This document shows, in pieces, positions 1-12,559 of a stretch of 64,000 nucleotides of DNA. Numbering within the stretch: position 1 is the first letter of the stretch; each line of letters begins with the position of its first letter. Below the pieces are notes generated by a model. The model worked only from the letters and a program-made list of their open reading frames with translations, was not told the origin of the DNA and searched no databases. This DNA is from Eleginops maclovinus (Eukaryota > Chordata > Actinopteri > Perciformes > Eleginopidae). The position numbers and the translations under genes are program-made. The stretch spans positions 3,980,546 to 4,044,545 of the forward strand of contig NC_086360.1 in NCBI RefSeq assembly GCF_036324505.1, in the 5' to 3' direction.

Positions 1-484
1 ATCACTAGTAGCTTTGAACTGTTGTGATATTCGTAACTTTGGTTCCTATCAACGTACCAAAGGTCTTCAATAAAAATATTTATACTTCAGGGCTTCATTC
101 GTGACGTTGACATTTCATTCTAAATAAAGACTTGAATGTTGCTGTTTTTCATGTCTAATTAGTGGTTTCAAATCTGATATTTCTGCACAGTTGAAGATAA
201 ATACAAATATACCCTAACCCTTTAATTGTAAACAGTTTATAGAAATTCCAGAGGTGATGTGGGATTGTTTCTGATTTGTGTGATGCCAACATTTATAATA
301 ACACAACTATTAAATAACATATCAGCAGCAACCTCTGGAGGGTGTCATGTGATTGGACATGAATTAATAATACATCAGTTCAAAATGAATTAGCCATGAA
401 GACATCTGCAGTATTTGACAGCCAATCAGCAGCAGGTGTATCTGTGAATTCACTGTGACCCCCCCTATCTTTTCCTCCTTTTAC
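1..484 (-). other. zmiz2: zmiz2 intron, 5' part
   Basis: This follows the CAG|GTAAAAG donor of the 485-644 exon. I see no further exon before the window ends. The sequence is AT-rich and non-coding. Confidence 0.7.
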
Positions 485-1946
485 CTGTCCATAGTTCATA
501 TCCTGGTTTTGTTTCTCCTGGATGGCGGCTACGGTTGCCGTGGCGGTGGCAGTTGCCGTAGCAGCAGCAGCAGCAACGGCGGCGGCAGCAGCAGCCTGAG
601 AGAAGTCGGCCGAGCCTCTGGAGCCGCCGGGGTTCGACGGGTAACTGAAGAGAGATGAAGGTCATGTTTAGTATTTGATCATGATTACTTTCTTCAGAGT
701 ATAAGTATGTACAATTATACATAAACCAAAAGGTGTTAATACTGTCAGTATTTATGCTATGCATCTTTAAATCATATTTATTGTTGACATTTTTTGTATC
801 TTAAAAAGGATGCTACTTGCTAGGAACTATATGATATGGTACTAACTGTGGGGGAAATACAGATTATTGTTGAGCCAGTACAGAGAGTAAGTAAAAAAAA
901 AAACAGACAATAGAGACAGTGTCATTTTTTACATTACAGAGAACTGAAAAACTGACGGATTAAAAATCCTACTGTTTGCATGCATTCAACAACAACAATC
1001 GCTAAAAAGTACCAGGAAATGTCTTCATTAAATTCATGACTCATTAAGTAGTTACACATCAGTTCCTTTTTAGGAACATAATGGAAAACTAAAGTTTAAA
1101 ACAACCAAAACACATAAATCTAAAACGCGGGACTATACCCACGAAAACACACAAAACACCTTAAAAAAGATTTCAAACAACAACAAACACACAATTGAAA
1201 TAAAACAAGCTAAAAAGAAAAAACTGAGAAACCCACCTCCCTGTGTACCCCCCTGGTCCTCCAGCGTAGCCCCCAGTGTTCCGCCCATACATGCCCTGGT
1301 TCATGTAGCCTTTGCTGGGCTCTCCGTAGCCCTGCTGACCCATGTAGCCACCTGGCCCACCGGCCATGCCCGGACCCCCGGGGCCCTGCATCATGGGGCC
1401 CCCGCCTTGGTTCCCCCCGGGCCCCATCACTCCTCCACCCATACCCTGACAGAGTAAGAAAAACACACATTTTATATCGGATATGTCTTCTTCCATAGTT
1501 GTTTTTTTTGTTGATTACATCTGTGGAAATTATAAGTCATTTTTCCAAGTTTCCCTTTTGATGATACCTGGCTGGCTGAGGGATTGGTCACTCCCCAGAC
1601 TGTTGTTACCACGGAGAGGGATCCTGTCGGCTGATTGGTTGGCTGCTGCCAGCCGGAGGGGTCATAGGGGTACGAACCCTCACTGTAAACAAACGCACAG
1701 AGAGGATGTGAGTGGACCTTTCTCATTTAAAGACTGAATGTGTCAAATATCATTTTGGATAAAGAATTGTGGCGCTGCAGAGATATGCTGGCCAACAAAT
1801 CCTTTACTACAGACCTAATATGCATATTTGCTTTCTACTGGATTATTGATTTTCAAACATCGTCCTATCATAATACGAGTGTGTCTGTTCGTCTACCTGT
1901 GTGGGTTGTTGGATAGTCCAGCCTTCATCTGGTTCAGTGGGTTCAT
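485..1946 (-). CDS. zmiz2: zinc finger MIZ-type containing 2 (ZMIZ2), 5' coding exons, partial
   Basis: ZMIZ2 is a nuclear PIAS-like co-regulator (androgen receptor and Wnt/beta-catenin transcription in mammals). Four coding exons read leftward: 1897-1995 (ATG at 1944-1946), 1568-1682, 1237-1445 and 485-644. All have AG acceptors and GT donors and join in one frame, giving the first 178 residues. Residues about 17-55 contain [18 protein letters not shown] and [13 protein letters not shown], which match the conserved ZMIZ1/2 N-terminal block. A Gly/Met/Pro-rich stretch follows (about 56-124), then an Ala tract running into Ala-Thr dipeptides and [16 protein letters not shown], also typical of the family. 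The start MNPLNQMK resembles ZMIZ2; the longer ZMIZ1 N-terminus is absent. The MIZ zinc finger and C-terminus lie left of position 485 and outside the window. ZMIZ1 is the only serious alternative and is less likely. Confidence 0.92.
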
Positions 1947-1995
1947 GGTGGGGGGGCCTTGAGGCTCGACAGAGTCCAATCAGACAGTCAAACTC

Positions 1996-4900
1996 CTGGA
2001 GACACACAGGCAGACACTCATTAGGTAAACTAAGTGAAAATAAGATAAACAATCCATCTCGTATTGTTTTTCTGATTTCAGCCATACAGGGGAAACAAAG
2101 AGAAAAAATGCATCTTTTAATAGTTAGTACTTTATTGAGAATACCTTTCTTACAATGCATCTTAAGAAAAAAAACAATATACTTGTCTTGTGAATTGACG
2201 TGGAAATAACAGGGAAAGTATAATTGGGTTTCAAGTTGTTAACAGATTTATTACTTTCACCATTTAGATTTTAATATTTAAAATATCAAAAAAACATGTG
2301 GGTCTTTTGTTTACTGTATTTTTCTCAATATTTTTAGCATTAAACATGTGATTTGGATATTGAGCGACTCCAACTACAACATTAACTACCTATACATTTA
2401 ATGCAGGGGTAAAACTCATCTAATAACGACACTGACACGGCTCATTCTGCATAATGAACATTTTAACTATGACTCATTTCAGTCTTCAGTACTATAACTG
2501 AAGTTAAAATTTAAAGCGAGATTGTAAGCTGAGTATTTTTGATACTTGGACTTGAGAATACTTCCTCAACTGATATTTAACTCCCAGAAAGAGGTTCACG
2601 TGTTGGTGAGATTTGATCACTTCTGACTCCAGTTTTGGTTCTTCTTGATGAATTTGTTCTTTTAGCCTTTTATTTTTAAGCAAAATAAGTCATTCTTGGT
2701 AAATCAGGAGTGAAATATGAAATGAAGGGATATTTTATAACATTCAGGCTTCATAAAGACTGCCTGTTAGGCTCCACTCCCCTACAATTCTGAATAGTTG
2801 ATCAGCCACCTTCACTAACCGCTTCCTATTCCGGTTTTTGGGTCTCCCTTTCCTGGAGTGTGTTATAGCACTTTCTCCACTTTTACTAGATTGTTTGTCC
2901 CTTTTACCTACGTTATCAGTGACTGAGTCAGTCAAGAGCTGATAGAAGTATAGGATGTGACATTGGGAAATTCAAACGCTTCAGTGTTTGAGCCTGACAC
3001 CGGGACGAGTCACCTGAGAGGCAGCAGGACAGCATCACTAACACGCCAACACACACACATTAAAACGCACACAGTATATCACATGATAACAAACACACTT
3101 TTGTATCAGACAGAACTGATTTGCATCTGAAAACAAACGTCCGACACTCAACAAATACTCAGACTAACAGACACATAAAATGCATCTTCTGATTAATTAT
3201 ACAAATAAAATCAATGCTGTCCAAACTAACAGCTGACAAACATACAAAAATGGCCAAAACATTTCAGTTAGAATCTGGAAATCATTCATGCAAAAAAAGT
3301 TACATTAGAATGTAATTCATTCATGGCTTCTATTGCCACATACACACATCGCTTCAAATAATGAATTTCACTGCGATATAAACTAAATACATATATACGT
3401 TTTGAATCAAAGTAATTGATGAATCTTTTTCTCTTGTAAAACTATCATAAACAAATTTGATGTATACAAACGATGATAGGTAAGCACCGTGGTTAGCGAA
3501 AAGGGCTCTGGGTTTCGAGGAGGGTGGGTTTGTTTGCCACCCCTGCAGCAAGGTCCAAATGATGGGCCCTTTCACCAAGCCCACTGGCAGAGCTGGCTCC
3601 AGAGTGGAGTGACGGCTCTGCAACGGTGAAGTCCAAACATTTCTAACACTAGCTGTGTTTGGCTAAAAGTATGTCACCTGATTTAGCACGCAGCAGCCAT
3701 TTCTATGAGGGGAGCAGGTATTTCAAACATGTTTTTTGCAAACGTATACATTGTTGAAGACGTTCGAGGGCCTATTTACTCTCAGCGCTCATCAAAAAGT
3801 ATCTCTCAAAAAGTATACGGCAAACACAGTTAGCGAACAAAGTGTTCTACAGCTAAAGAAACAGATGTTTATTTCAGGAGTAGGTGGCGACCAAAAACTG
3901 AGTTAAAAGAGACATCTTTCTTATGAACTACAATTTTGGGCTGTAGCTGCTGGATGTGGAAATAAAGCTTGAATGACAGCCTAAAAAAGGTTAAAGGTCA
4001 AAGTTTACATTAGGTTTGGATGAATGTTTTGGTACATTGAGTAAAATATTAATAGTAATGTGCATTTAAACAAACCCAATAACCGCATGTCCATCACTGC
4101 CTTCAGGAACCAATATTGATATTTTGGCTAAACAATAATAAACAGTGTTTATTTAATCCCTAAAAAGTGTAAACTAATGTTTTATGGTGATGAAAACATA
4201 ACAGTTAAGTTTCAGATGAGCCCCTCGTCTTTTCAAAGCCATATTTAGGCCCTCTAAGCTGTTTCATCACCTAACAGATGTTGGAAAATGTAATATCACA
4301 TTAAATGTCATGTTTTTTTACATGCCTGTCCAAACCCTGCCTCAGAATATAGTTTAGTATATTAGATAGTCAGTCTAAGTAAATAGATAGAAGAGATTTT
4401 CCAAAAAGTATAACAACTTTACTTTAATAAAAACGTAACTTTTAAAAACAAAATCTGCGAGTAAACTTTATGATAAGCCAGCAGCAAAAAATGACTCACT
4501 CAGGTTGAGGACGATTCAACACTCCATGTGTTATTACATGTAGCATCAGCCTCTTCATCATCAAACCAATATTTGGCTCTTGTTTGGATTTTAGTAATCT
4601 GCAGCCTTATTTAATCTTTTTTTCTTATTATTAACAATTACATTTGCTTCATTCACTTGCACTCCGAAAAGGCTTATAGTCCGAAACAGCAGCAGCTAAG
4701 GGTCATGGTTCTTGTAATCAGAACAACAGAATCTGGTGGTGAGAACATAACCCAAAAAGGATGTTTAAACATCTGGAAAATAATCACAACTACCTCTGTG
4801 GATATTCTTACAATGGTAGGTGATAACATGAGCATAATTTGCTATTAGACACATGCATACTCACAGGCTGAAAACGATACCAGCGTCTTTTTCACAACTT

Positions 4901-7070
4901 GTAACAATCCAGAGTTATGCTTCTCTAATAAACCATTGTTGGCCGTACATAAACAGTATAGCAGCTTACAGATAGCAAATAAACGTGACACTTTAACTTT
5001 CTTCAGCTGATTGGCTCTGCTGGTGTTTTCAATCAGTAAAATGAACAGTCTTTATCTTTAAGTCTGTTTTTGACATTGGAGACACTCTAAAGAATAACTG
5101 GCTGACAATACAAAACATGTCTGGAATCACTTTTATGGGCGTGTTGCTGCTGATAAAGGTCACATTTAATTGCCAGATTTGTGAATGGACTTTGGCTTGG
5201 CGTTCACTATGAGACAAAAACAGAAGTTGAGAAAACAGGAAATATTCTGTGAACTTCTTTCGTTGAAATACTTAATACTTTCAGTCACGTTTGTTAGGTA
5301 AGATCTGCAACGATAAGTAACTGACACACACTCAAGCAACAATCATACTGATCATCTAATATACTATATAGTGGAAATACATTTAAAAGTACTGAAAGTG
5401 AAGAAAAGTAGTGCAAAATCACAGAAAGGAACTACCTTTACATAACTTTCAAAATCTACATTCAAAGAAAAAGGATGGAGAATTTCCTGTGTACTGTAAA
5501 AGTACTCTACTAAACATGCTTAGATTTTGGATATTGTGAAATAACATAGGTGTAATCTCCTGATTTAAATGCTGCACTTAGAATGCTATTCATATTACTT
5601 ATAATTAATTATCAAATGCATACTACAATAAAAAAGCCAAACACAACTTTTTGTTGCTTTAATTAGGGTGATGACTTCATGATATATGCTGACAGACATT
5701 GAAAGCCTATTTGAAAATCCCAATTGAAGTTTTGAATGTAAAACGTAAATTACATCTGTTATAGCACGATTACTAACTATAAGTTTTCGTCTCTAATAGT
5801 AGTAATCACCAGCAACTCACAAAACTATTTGAGCCATGTCTTAGTTTCATCTGCTAACCAGGACTCAGTGGTCTCAGTACAAACATGACTTCACTTTGTT
5901 GACTGCTTTTGTCATATATTATTAACAAACCCTTTAATAAAAGAAGCTTCTGTGGCATTATAATGAAAAAGAGGACCTTACACATATCTTTAATTCAGTG
6001 GTTCTAAATAAGTGGTAAAGCATAATTTAGCTTTTTCATTAATTGATTAGCTGATCCCAAAAAATAGTTTTTATTATCAATACCCCAAATAAAGATGGAG
6101 TATATTTGTTTAAAAGCACATGAGCGTCTTCTCCATTATACCATCCTTGTTTCTCGACTCCACAATGTCATTTGCTAAATTATATCCAACATTTACAATA
6201 TATTAACACATTGTGTTTCATAATTAGCTTACACTGTTTAAGTGTTGTTCAATGTGATATTGTTGAAGTAAATAAAACCCGATTGATAGAACAGCTGATT
6301 CTTATGGACATTTAAATGTCCTTTAAACTCTGTAATAAATCGGTTAAAATGTGTATCAAGAATTAAAACTTACTTTTTTTTCACTGTGTGTCTGGTTCTC
6401 AACCTAACAACCCCTCCTACCATGAGCCGTGTGAATGCTACACACGCACGCGCATGCTATAATGTTATGGCTGATAATTAAAACAATAAAACGAAATAAA
6501 CTGGAGAGTTGTCCCAGACACGTCTTCGTGTTTCTAATATAGTGAAATGAACTGCTCCGACAAAATGACAGAGTCAGAGGAGACATTTTGAGAGTCCTTG
6601 TAGTGTTGCAACCAGGTAACGAAGCTAATGCTAACATGCTAATGAAGCTTCTCCTTGCTTTATGGGGTAACACCGCTGTTAGCATAAGATGCTAACAAGG
6701 CGAGAGCAATCCGACGCATCTAAAACAACATAACGTAATCCACAGAACATTTATTGAGCAAACCAAGAAGCGAGAATACAAACAAAAGATATAGTGTGTT
6801 AAATGTAACGTTAGAATGAATTCATATTTCACAGCAATCAGGTCTGTTAGCATAGCTAGCTCCAACGGGCTGTGACAATGGAATGCTACGAGGCTAACAG
6901 TTAGCCACCAGCTATGTTCTTCTTCCAACACAAAACATTAGACAACATGTGGATCGACATTGAGCAGCCTGGTTGGTGGTTTAACCATGCCGTTAAATAC
7001 ACGCATTAAAACGGTGTTTCACACACGGACACGATGAACAGAAATGTTGTTTTTCGTAGAGCCGACATAC
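1996..7070 (-). other. zmiz2: zmiz2 first intron
   Basis: About 5 kb between the 5'UTR exon (donor at 7070) and the first coding exon (acceptor next to 1995). It is AT-rich and I recognise no gene or transposon in it. A stretch around 2995-3040 could hold an extra untranslated exon (CTCTCAG|GTGACTC on the minus strand), but nothing else supports it. In the 1946-1995 stretch, the coding exon carries about 49 nt of 5'UTR before its ATG. Confidence 0.6.
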
Positions 7071-7400
7071 CTTCTGTACTCCCCGGTGTTCGAGCCCTAC
7101 TCCGGGGCTCCGCAGTCTGGGCTCCTTAATCTGGGATCCTCCGGCCCACCGGGCATCAAGAACCGATTCCACCTAAAAGCCCCCTCCACAGCCGAGAGAA
7201 TCCGGTTCAAATAATCCCTCAATATCCACAATTGTCCCAATACAATCCTGCTTGGAGGCCGAGATTTAACCAAGGAGTCCTTGCTTGAACTCCAGGCAGA
7301 TATAGCCTTCGCTGCCGCCCCTGCCTCTGCGTCTGATTTACCCGGCTTCAGTGGGCGACACCATCCTCGCAAATTAAACAGAAGTATGACATTAATTACT
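7071..7400 (-). other. zmiz2: zmiz2 5'UTR exon 1 and promoter-proximal CpG-rich region
   Basis: The minus strand has a good donor, CAGAAG|GTATGTCGGC, with the exon ending at 7071. The upstream sequence is clearly more GC- and CpG-rich than its surroundings, as expected for a housekeeping-type first exon. The transcription start is not defined by sequence and may lie between about 7370 and 7500. The exon contains short upstream ORFs: an 8-residue one starting at 7364 and a 19-residue one at 7097-7156. Assignment to zmiz2 is inferred from strand, order and distance. Confidence 0.6.
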
Positions 7401-7523
7401 ACTATTAACTGTGCGGAGTCTGACGTTAGCTTCTATGTGTTTCATCTGCATCGTTGCCGGTGGAGGAATCAGGCAGGGGGGGTCGGAGAAAGCAGCTCTG
7501 AGAGAGAGACACCCACACAGAGG

Positions 7524-7525
<2 letters not shown>

Positions 7526-7608
<83 letters not shown>
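7526..7608. repeat. (GA)n microsatellite
   Basis: About 83 bp of nearly perfect GA, with interruptions just beyond it, directly upstream of the zmiz2 first exon. A GAGA-type tract here could affect promoter structure. Confidence 0.97.
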
Positions 7609-7616
<8 letters not shown>

Positions 7617-8204
7617 GACCGAGAGAGATTCCTGCACTGATCGTTTGCAATGTGTTCATCTCCCTATATTTACATATATAGAGAAGACATTGCTAAGATC
7701 CCGTGTTCTTAACTGTATATATGTATATTCTATATATATATATTGACATCATATCAATCATATCAGTAGGTTTCTTGACAATTGCACCATGTTAGAATAA
7801 CATAAATACATCTTTACATTAACACAAGTCTCAAGTAGGACACTATGTTGAAATATATAGGCTGGATACTTCAATCAAATGTTTTGTATTATACATATTC
7901 AGTTATATTGCCATTGTACTCTATAAAAGGTTACCAGATGTCATGTTTATCAGGTTGTTCATAATCTCAAGTGAAACAAAGTGACAATCATAATGTTTAA
8001 TTTGAGTAAAGTTAGACTTGGGACTTTTTGAGACAAGAATAAATGTTCAACTTGCTAATTAAATACAAGTTTGTAGTTTGCAATATTCAACATCATCCTG
8101 ACCGTATTGAACAAACACAACACATGATCTCTTATGATTCAAGGATAAATCATTTATGAAATTAAACATTCCAAGTGATAATATTTATCTTATTTATCTT
8201 ATTT

Positions 8205-8325
8205 GCACCATGTATGTTGAGTTGTTGGAGGAGCACGCGACATAAGATTTTCATTGCCAACATATACGCTGTATCTGCTGTGCATATGACAAATAAAACC
8301 TTGAAACCTTGAAACCTTGAAACCC
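8205..8325 (+). mobile_element. LINE-like 3' tail with short terminal repeats
   Basis: The sequence ends with CAAATAAAACCTTGAAACC followed by further CTTGAAAC units. A poly(A)-signal-like stretch followed by a short tandem repeat is typical of the 3' ends of CR1/L2/Rex-type LINEs in fish. No reverse transcriptase remains, so this is a 5'-truncated copy. The family is inferred. Confidence 0.5.
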
Positions 8326-9840
8326 CCTTAATGTGAGCCGGATAATATCAGTTTCACAACATTGTTTTCTGGTCCTATAGTGGCATCTTGTGGATGTAAG
8401 CGGACGCTACTAGAGTTGATTTGCATACAGGGATGTGAGGTTTGGCAACAATAGTGACAGACAAATCAGAAGGACTCAGACATTTGCGCACGGGGCTGTA
8501 TAATTGGAATTATGAAATCTTCGACAACTCAGAGATAAATCCGCTAATGCTCACTGAGTGACAAGAAGCTCAAACTGTGTCCCACCGGTAAGTTGAATAA
8601 AGAACAGGACAAAACAACGTTTAAAAAAGTTAAATACACAACTATTCTTGTTTGCACGATTATCATTGCACAATACTCATAATTTAAAGACAAAACGTGT
8701 GGATAAGTATGTGTTCAAACAGTATTACTTTAGTTATCAAGTCCTTCCTATTGAAGATGTAAGTGTTTCTAGTTAACTACTTTCTCAGCCCTGCCCCAGA
8801 GAGTGGCATTGTTTACTGTCTGTGGGCTAATTTGATTTTGGGTCAATTGAGAAGATTGAGTGGATTCAGAACCATTCGGATTGGACAGATTGCTTATTTA
8901 TTTGAAGAAAAGTTGTCCACAGTATAGGCAATATCATTTTCATCTTGTGCTCTCTATTTCCAATGGTCACAACACTAGCCTACTCAGGGTGGTCAGATAT
9001 TGGTCACTATTATCCACATAAGCTATAATGGCTCTAATGCAAATTAACGCAATTTATGCTAATTGGGCAAATTGTAGTTTCTATGTGCTGGGGACCCCTA
9101 CTATACATTCCTAATATAACACTTTGGGGTACTGAACAATTCCGGGTTCACTATGCTGGCAAATACACTAACCTATTCATTCATATTTGTAAATGTGTAC
9201 CTTGTATGTTATGTTTAAGGGTCATAACCCTCTTGGTAACCAAGAATACATTTTCTCTAATCTAAATTATGTAGGATTCAAAAAACATTTTGCAATTTAG
9301 AATTTTAATTTAATTTAATTTTACATGGTACAGTATGTCTACTGTAGTACCTGAAGAACATTGTATTGTGAAAAGACAGCCACAATTAAAAAGATAAACT
9401 ATGCATCATATAATGCTTATAGAGTGATATTTATACAAGAATAAATTCACCTTTATTTGAAAAATAAATAAGCAATTGATCTGAGCACTGCTCTATATTT
9501 GGCCACCAATAAAACTAGTTTTGTTTTTGGTGAATGCGACCAAATCTTCAAAGACTTTGTTGTTAATGCACCGGGAAAAGAACTCAATTGAACTCCAGCC
9601 TGCTACGATAAAGTAAATATTGAGCTGAAACCCTCTTGACATTCTCACAATTTAACTTCACAACATAGCTTTTACGTTAGCAAGCATTCTTTAAGTTTCC
9701 TCAATTATTTACTTGTTTACACAGTGTACACAGTGAGGTTCTAACACTAAATACATACAGGTACAACTAATAAATATCCATAAGTACGGCTGTATAAAAA
9801 CACAAATGCAATGGTAATGCCCTCATCATAATTTAAAACA
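8326..9840. other. intergenic, nothing recognised
   Basis: AT-rich spacer between the LINE-like tail and the proline-rich repeat. No open frame or repeat that I can name. Confidence 0.6.
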
Positions 9841-10435
9841 TGTTTAGTGGTAGGATCTCAGTTTTGTATTTATAGTTTACGGTTTTATTTTGGAATGTAT
9901 CTTGTTTTGTCACTTCCTGTCTTGTATGATTTACTTCCTGTCTTTAGTTTCCCTCCTGTCTTAATTGTCTGATCATGCTCACCTGTTACCCCTGTGTGTC
10001 TCCACCCCTTTCCAGCTGTTTGTTGTCTTGTGATTACCCTCCTCTGTATTTAGTCTGGGCTTTCCTTTGTGTTTTCTGTTGCGTCGTCGTCGTTGTTTGT
10101 CGTTTTCCTGTTCCCTGAACCCTTTTGGATCTCCATTTTTCAGCCCTCCCTCTTCCACTGGGTTGTCCGTGTTTTAATTTAGTACTTTTCCTTAGTTTTA
10201 CCTTTTGTTTGCATTTCTGTTAACAGCCTTTTTATAAATAAAAGCTCGCCCTTTGTTCCATGTGAACCCCTGCCTCCGCTATTGCTTCTGCACCTGGGTC
10301 CTTCCCCCAATCCTGACAGTATGACGCGACCAAAAGATAGACCCAGTAGACAGCCTCTATGAGGTAGCTTATAATTTAACTTGCCTAAAAAATGACTGTC
10401 GGTACGCCTCCAGTACAGAGGAGAGGCGTGCCATC

Positions 10436-10687
10436 ATGGCCGAGGCACTCATGGAGGTATGTTCGAGGCCGTGGTTAAGAGACTTATTATCCGAGTGGGT
10501 GGAGGAGTTTTTTGGAAGCTGTGAGGCAAAACCTGTTTCCCGGCCTGCTAGCCCCAGGTATGCTAGCTCCCTGCCTGCCACAGCTCCCCACTTGGGAGCT
10601 TATGTGGACCCTTTTGTTGGCTCCCCCCTGGCCTTTGGAGGTCCGCGAAGCCTGCAACAGTCCATTAAGGGATGCAAGGCCAGGTGA
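10436..10687 (+). pseudogene. gag-like fragment of the LTR-like repeat
   Basis: An 83-codon frame starting MAEALMEVCSRPWLRDLLSE; the frame stays open upstream without an ATG to about 10325. The ATG next to the LTR-like end (10321) is in another frame and stops after 13 codons, which suggests a frameshift. It sits inside the repeat and ends shortly before the proline-rich frame. I do not recognise a named domain. Confidence 0.35.
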
Positions 10688-10741
10688 CCAGCCCTTGCTC
10701 CTGCAGGCACGCCTCCAACAGGCACTCTTCTGGCTCAAGTT

Positions 10742-11770
10742 TTGGCCCGAGCAGCCGAGTTCCCAGCTGCAGCTTCGGCCCTAACCACCATGTTTCCAGC
10801 TGCGTTCCGGCCTACCCCAGCCATTCCTGTCCTGTCGGCGGCCCGGCCCACTCCAGTCCCGCCTTCTCTGTCGGCGACCCGGCCCACTCCAGTCCCGCCT
10901 GTCCTGTCGCCGGCCCGGTCGACTGCAGCCCCGCCTGTCCTGTCGGTGGTCCACCCGACTGCAGCCTCGCCTTTCTGGTCATCTCCGGCCTCGCCTGTCC
11001 AGCCGACTCCATCCTCTCCTGTCTCATTGTGGGTCCCGCGGACTTCTGATCCTGTCCCCTCGAGGGTCCCTCCGAAACCTGTCCCATTGGGGGTCCTGCC
11101 ACCACCTGTTCCGATGGGGGGCCTGCCAACACCTGCACCTGCTCCGTTGGGGGTCCTGCCGTCACCTGTTCCGATGGGGGTCCCGCCAACACCTGCTCTT
11201 GTTCCGATGGGGGTCCCGCCAACATCTGTTCCTGTTCTGTTGGGGGTCCCGCCAACACCTGTTCCTGCTCTGTTGGGGGTCCTGCCGTCACCCGCTTTGA
11301 TGGGGGTCCCGCCGAAAGCGTGTCCTTTTCCGTTGGTGGTCCCGCCGCCTCCCGCTCCAGGTCCTCCGGAGCGGTCCCGCAGCCCTCCAGAGGGGTCCCA
11401 CCGCTGCCTACGCCGTCCTCGAGCACGGTCCTGTCATCCTCCAGCCCGACCGCCAAAGGCATCTCGCCGTCCTCCAGCCCGTCCTCGAGCATGGTCCTGC
11501 CGTCTTCCAGCTCGTCCTCCAGAGGTGTCTCGCCGCCCTCCTGCCCGTCCTCCAGAGGCGTCTCGCCGCCATCCTGCCCGGCCCCCAATGTGTCCCCGAC
11601 GCAGCCTCCGGCACTGTCTTTGGCGCCGTCGCGGTCTTCGTCGCCGCCCCTGTCTCAGCCCCTGTCTCCGCCCCTGTCTCCGGCCCCCAGTGTTCCCTCG
11701 CCATGACCTACGTCCCTGTTTCTGGGGCCTAACGGCCTCTGCCTTGCTCCCGGGCCGTCCGCCCGAATGA
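10742..11770 (+). CDS. proline-rich repetitive open frame within a repeat, probably not a host gene
   Basis: A 342-codon frame dominated by imperfect copies of blocks such as MGVPPTP, LGVLPSP and ARPTPVPP, then Arg/Pro-rich sequence. The opposite strand is also open over 10812-11588 (258 codons, GPPTEQ-type repeats), so openness here follows from GC-rich short tandem units lacking stop codons and is weak evidence for translation. No signal peptide, membrane segment or known domain is seen. It follows the gag-like fragment and is best read as the low-complexity internal part of that repeat. Function unknown. Confidence 0.3.
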   Translation: MARAAEFPAAASALTTMFPAAFRPTPAIPVLSAARPTPVPPSLSATRPTPVPPVLSPARSTAAPPVLSVVHPTAASPFWSSPASPVQPTPSSPVSLWVPRTSDPVPSRVPPKPVPLGVLPPPVPMGGLPTPAPAPLGVLPSPVPMGVPPTPALVPMGVPPTSVPVLLGVPPTPVPALLGVLPSPALMGVPPKACPFPLVVPPPPAPGPPERSRSPPEGSHRCLRRPRARSCHPPARPPKASRRPPARPRAWSCRLPARPPEVSRRPPARPPEASRRHPARPPMCPRRSLRHCLWRRRGLRRRPCLSPCLRPCLRPPVFPRHDLRPCFWGLTASALLPGRPPE

Positions 11771-11830
11771 ATATGACTGATTTATTATTTATTTTCAGGA
11801 AAGTCACGTATTACAGGCGCTGATCATCTG

Positions 11831-12540
11831 ATGGAGTCTCATCCGTGTGGTCTGTGAGGCCTCAGTGTAAGTGTGTCCGATATACAGACTGCATGTGTCT
11901 GTGTGCAATGTGACCAGGGCAACTGCATTTAGTTTGATTTTGTGTTTCTTTTGACATGTATAGATGATTGATATGTTATTTCAAGAACAGACTACGCTAT
12001 TAAAGTTAAAGCAATAATAATAATTTAAAAGACAACTTTCAGCTGGACAAAAGTAATATTTTGGTGAAGTACAGCAAGCAGTCAGTTTCGACCAAAAAGA
12101 ACAAAGCAGAGACTTTAGTGTAAGCAACATTTCACGTGTTGAATGCTGGTGAAAGAACATTGAAATGTTTTGACCAGTACTGCTCACACGATGACAAAAC
12201 ACCTTTCAATATTGTTTGCATTAGCAAATTTACTGACACTAACTTATCTTTGAGGCATGAATGACATGTTTTGTGTGAGTTTCATACAGCAATAGAGTTG
12301 GGATGTCCCATGACATTGTAACCATTGCACATAGAGTTAAGGGAAGGTCAAGACTGTTTTAAAGAAATGCGCCGAATGACAAAAAACTGTATCATGGATG
12401 CTAGATCCAACTCCCTGCTGTTCTTATCTGCCCTGAATATATTTTATTCCTTTTAGATCAGCAGATCTCTGTTATTATTTGGATGTTAAACATAACAGTT
12501 AATACTTCACAGGCAGAAATATTGTTGTGAAGAATATTCT
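11831..12540. other. intergenic, nothing recognised
   Basis: Spacer between the proline-rich repeat and the NLR relic. No supported feature. Confidence 0.5.
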
Positions 12541-12559
12541 ATTCAACCAGGTTTCTTCT

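Larger units (their letters stand above)
9845..11830 (+). mobile_element. LTR-retrotransposon-like repeat, degenerate
   Basis: About 480 bp of T/C-rich sequence carries an AATAAA signal near 10232 and ends CAATCCTGACAGT. It is followed directly by internal sequence whose frame reads DPVDSLYEVAYNL and then an acidic helix-like region (MAEALMEVCSRPWLRDLLSE from 10436). This layout (LTR-like end, poly(A) signal, short gag-like frame) resembles a recurrent teleost LTR-type repeat. No polymerase and no second LTR copy are visible, so it is partial or non-autonomous. Classification is inferred from general form, not from a database match. Confidence 0.4.

Noticed and set aside
465..764. 99-codon minus frame with Cys and Arg runs
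   Set aside because: Wrong frame of the true zmiz2 exon 485-644, which encodes the Ala/Thr tract.
7097..7372. 91-codon minus frame in the zmiz2 first exon
   Set aside because: It begins with TTG, not ATG; only the short ATG-started pieces are plausible upstream ORFs.
10812..11588. 258-codon minus frame of GPPTEQ-type repeats
   Set aside because: Mirror of the proline-rich plus-strand repeats; no start context or domain.
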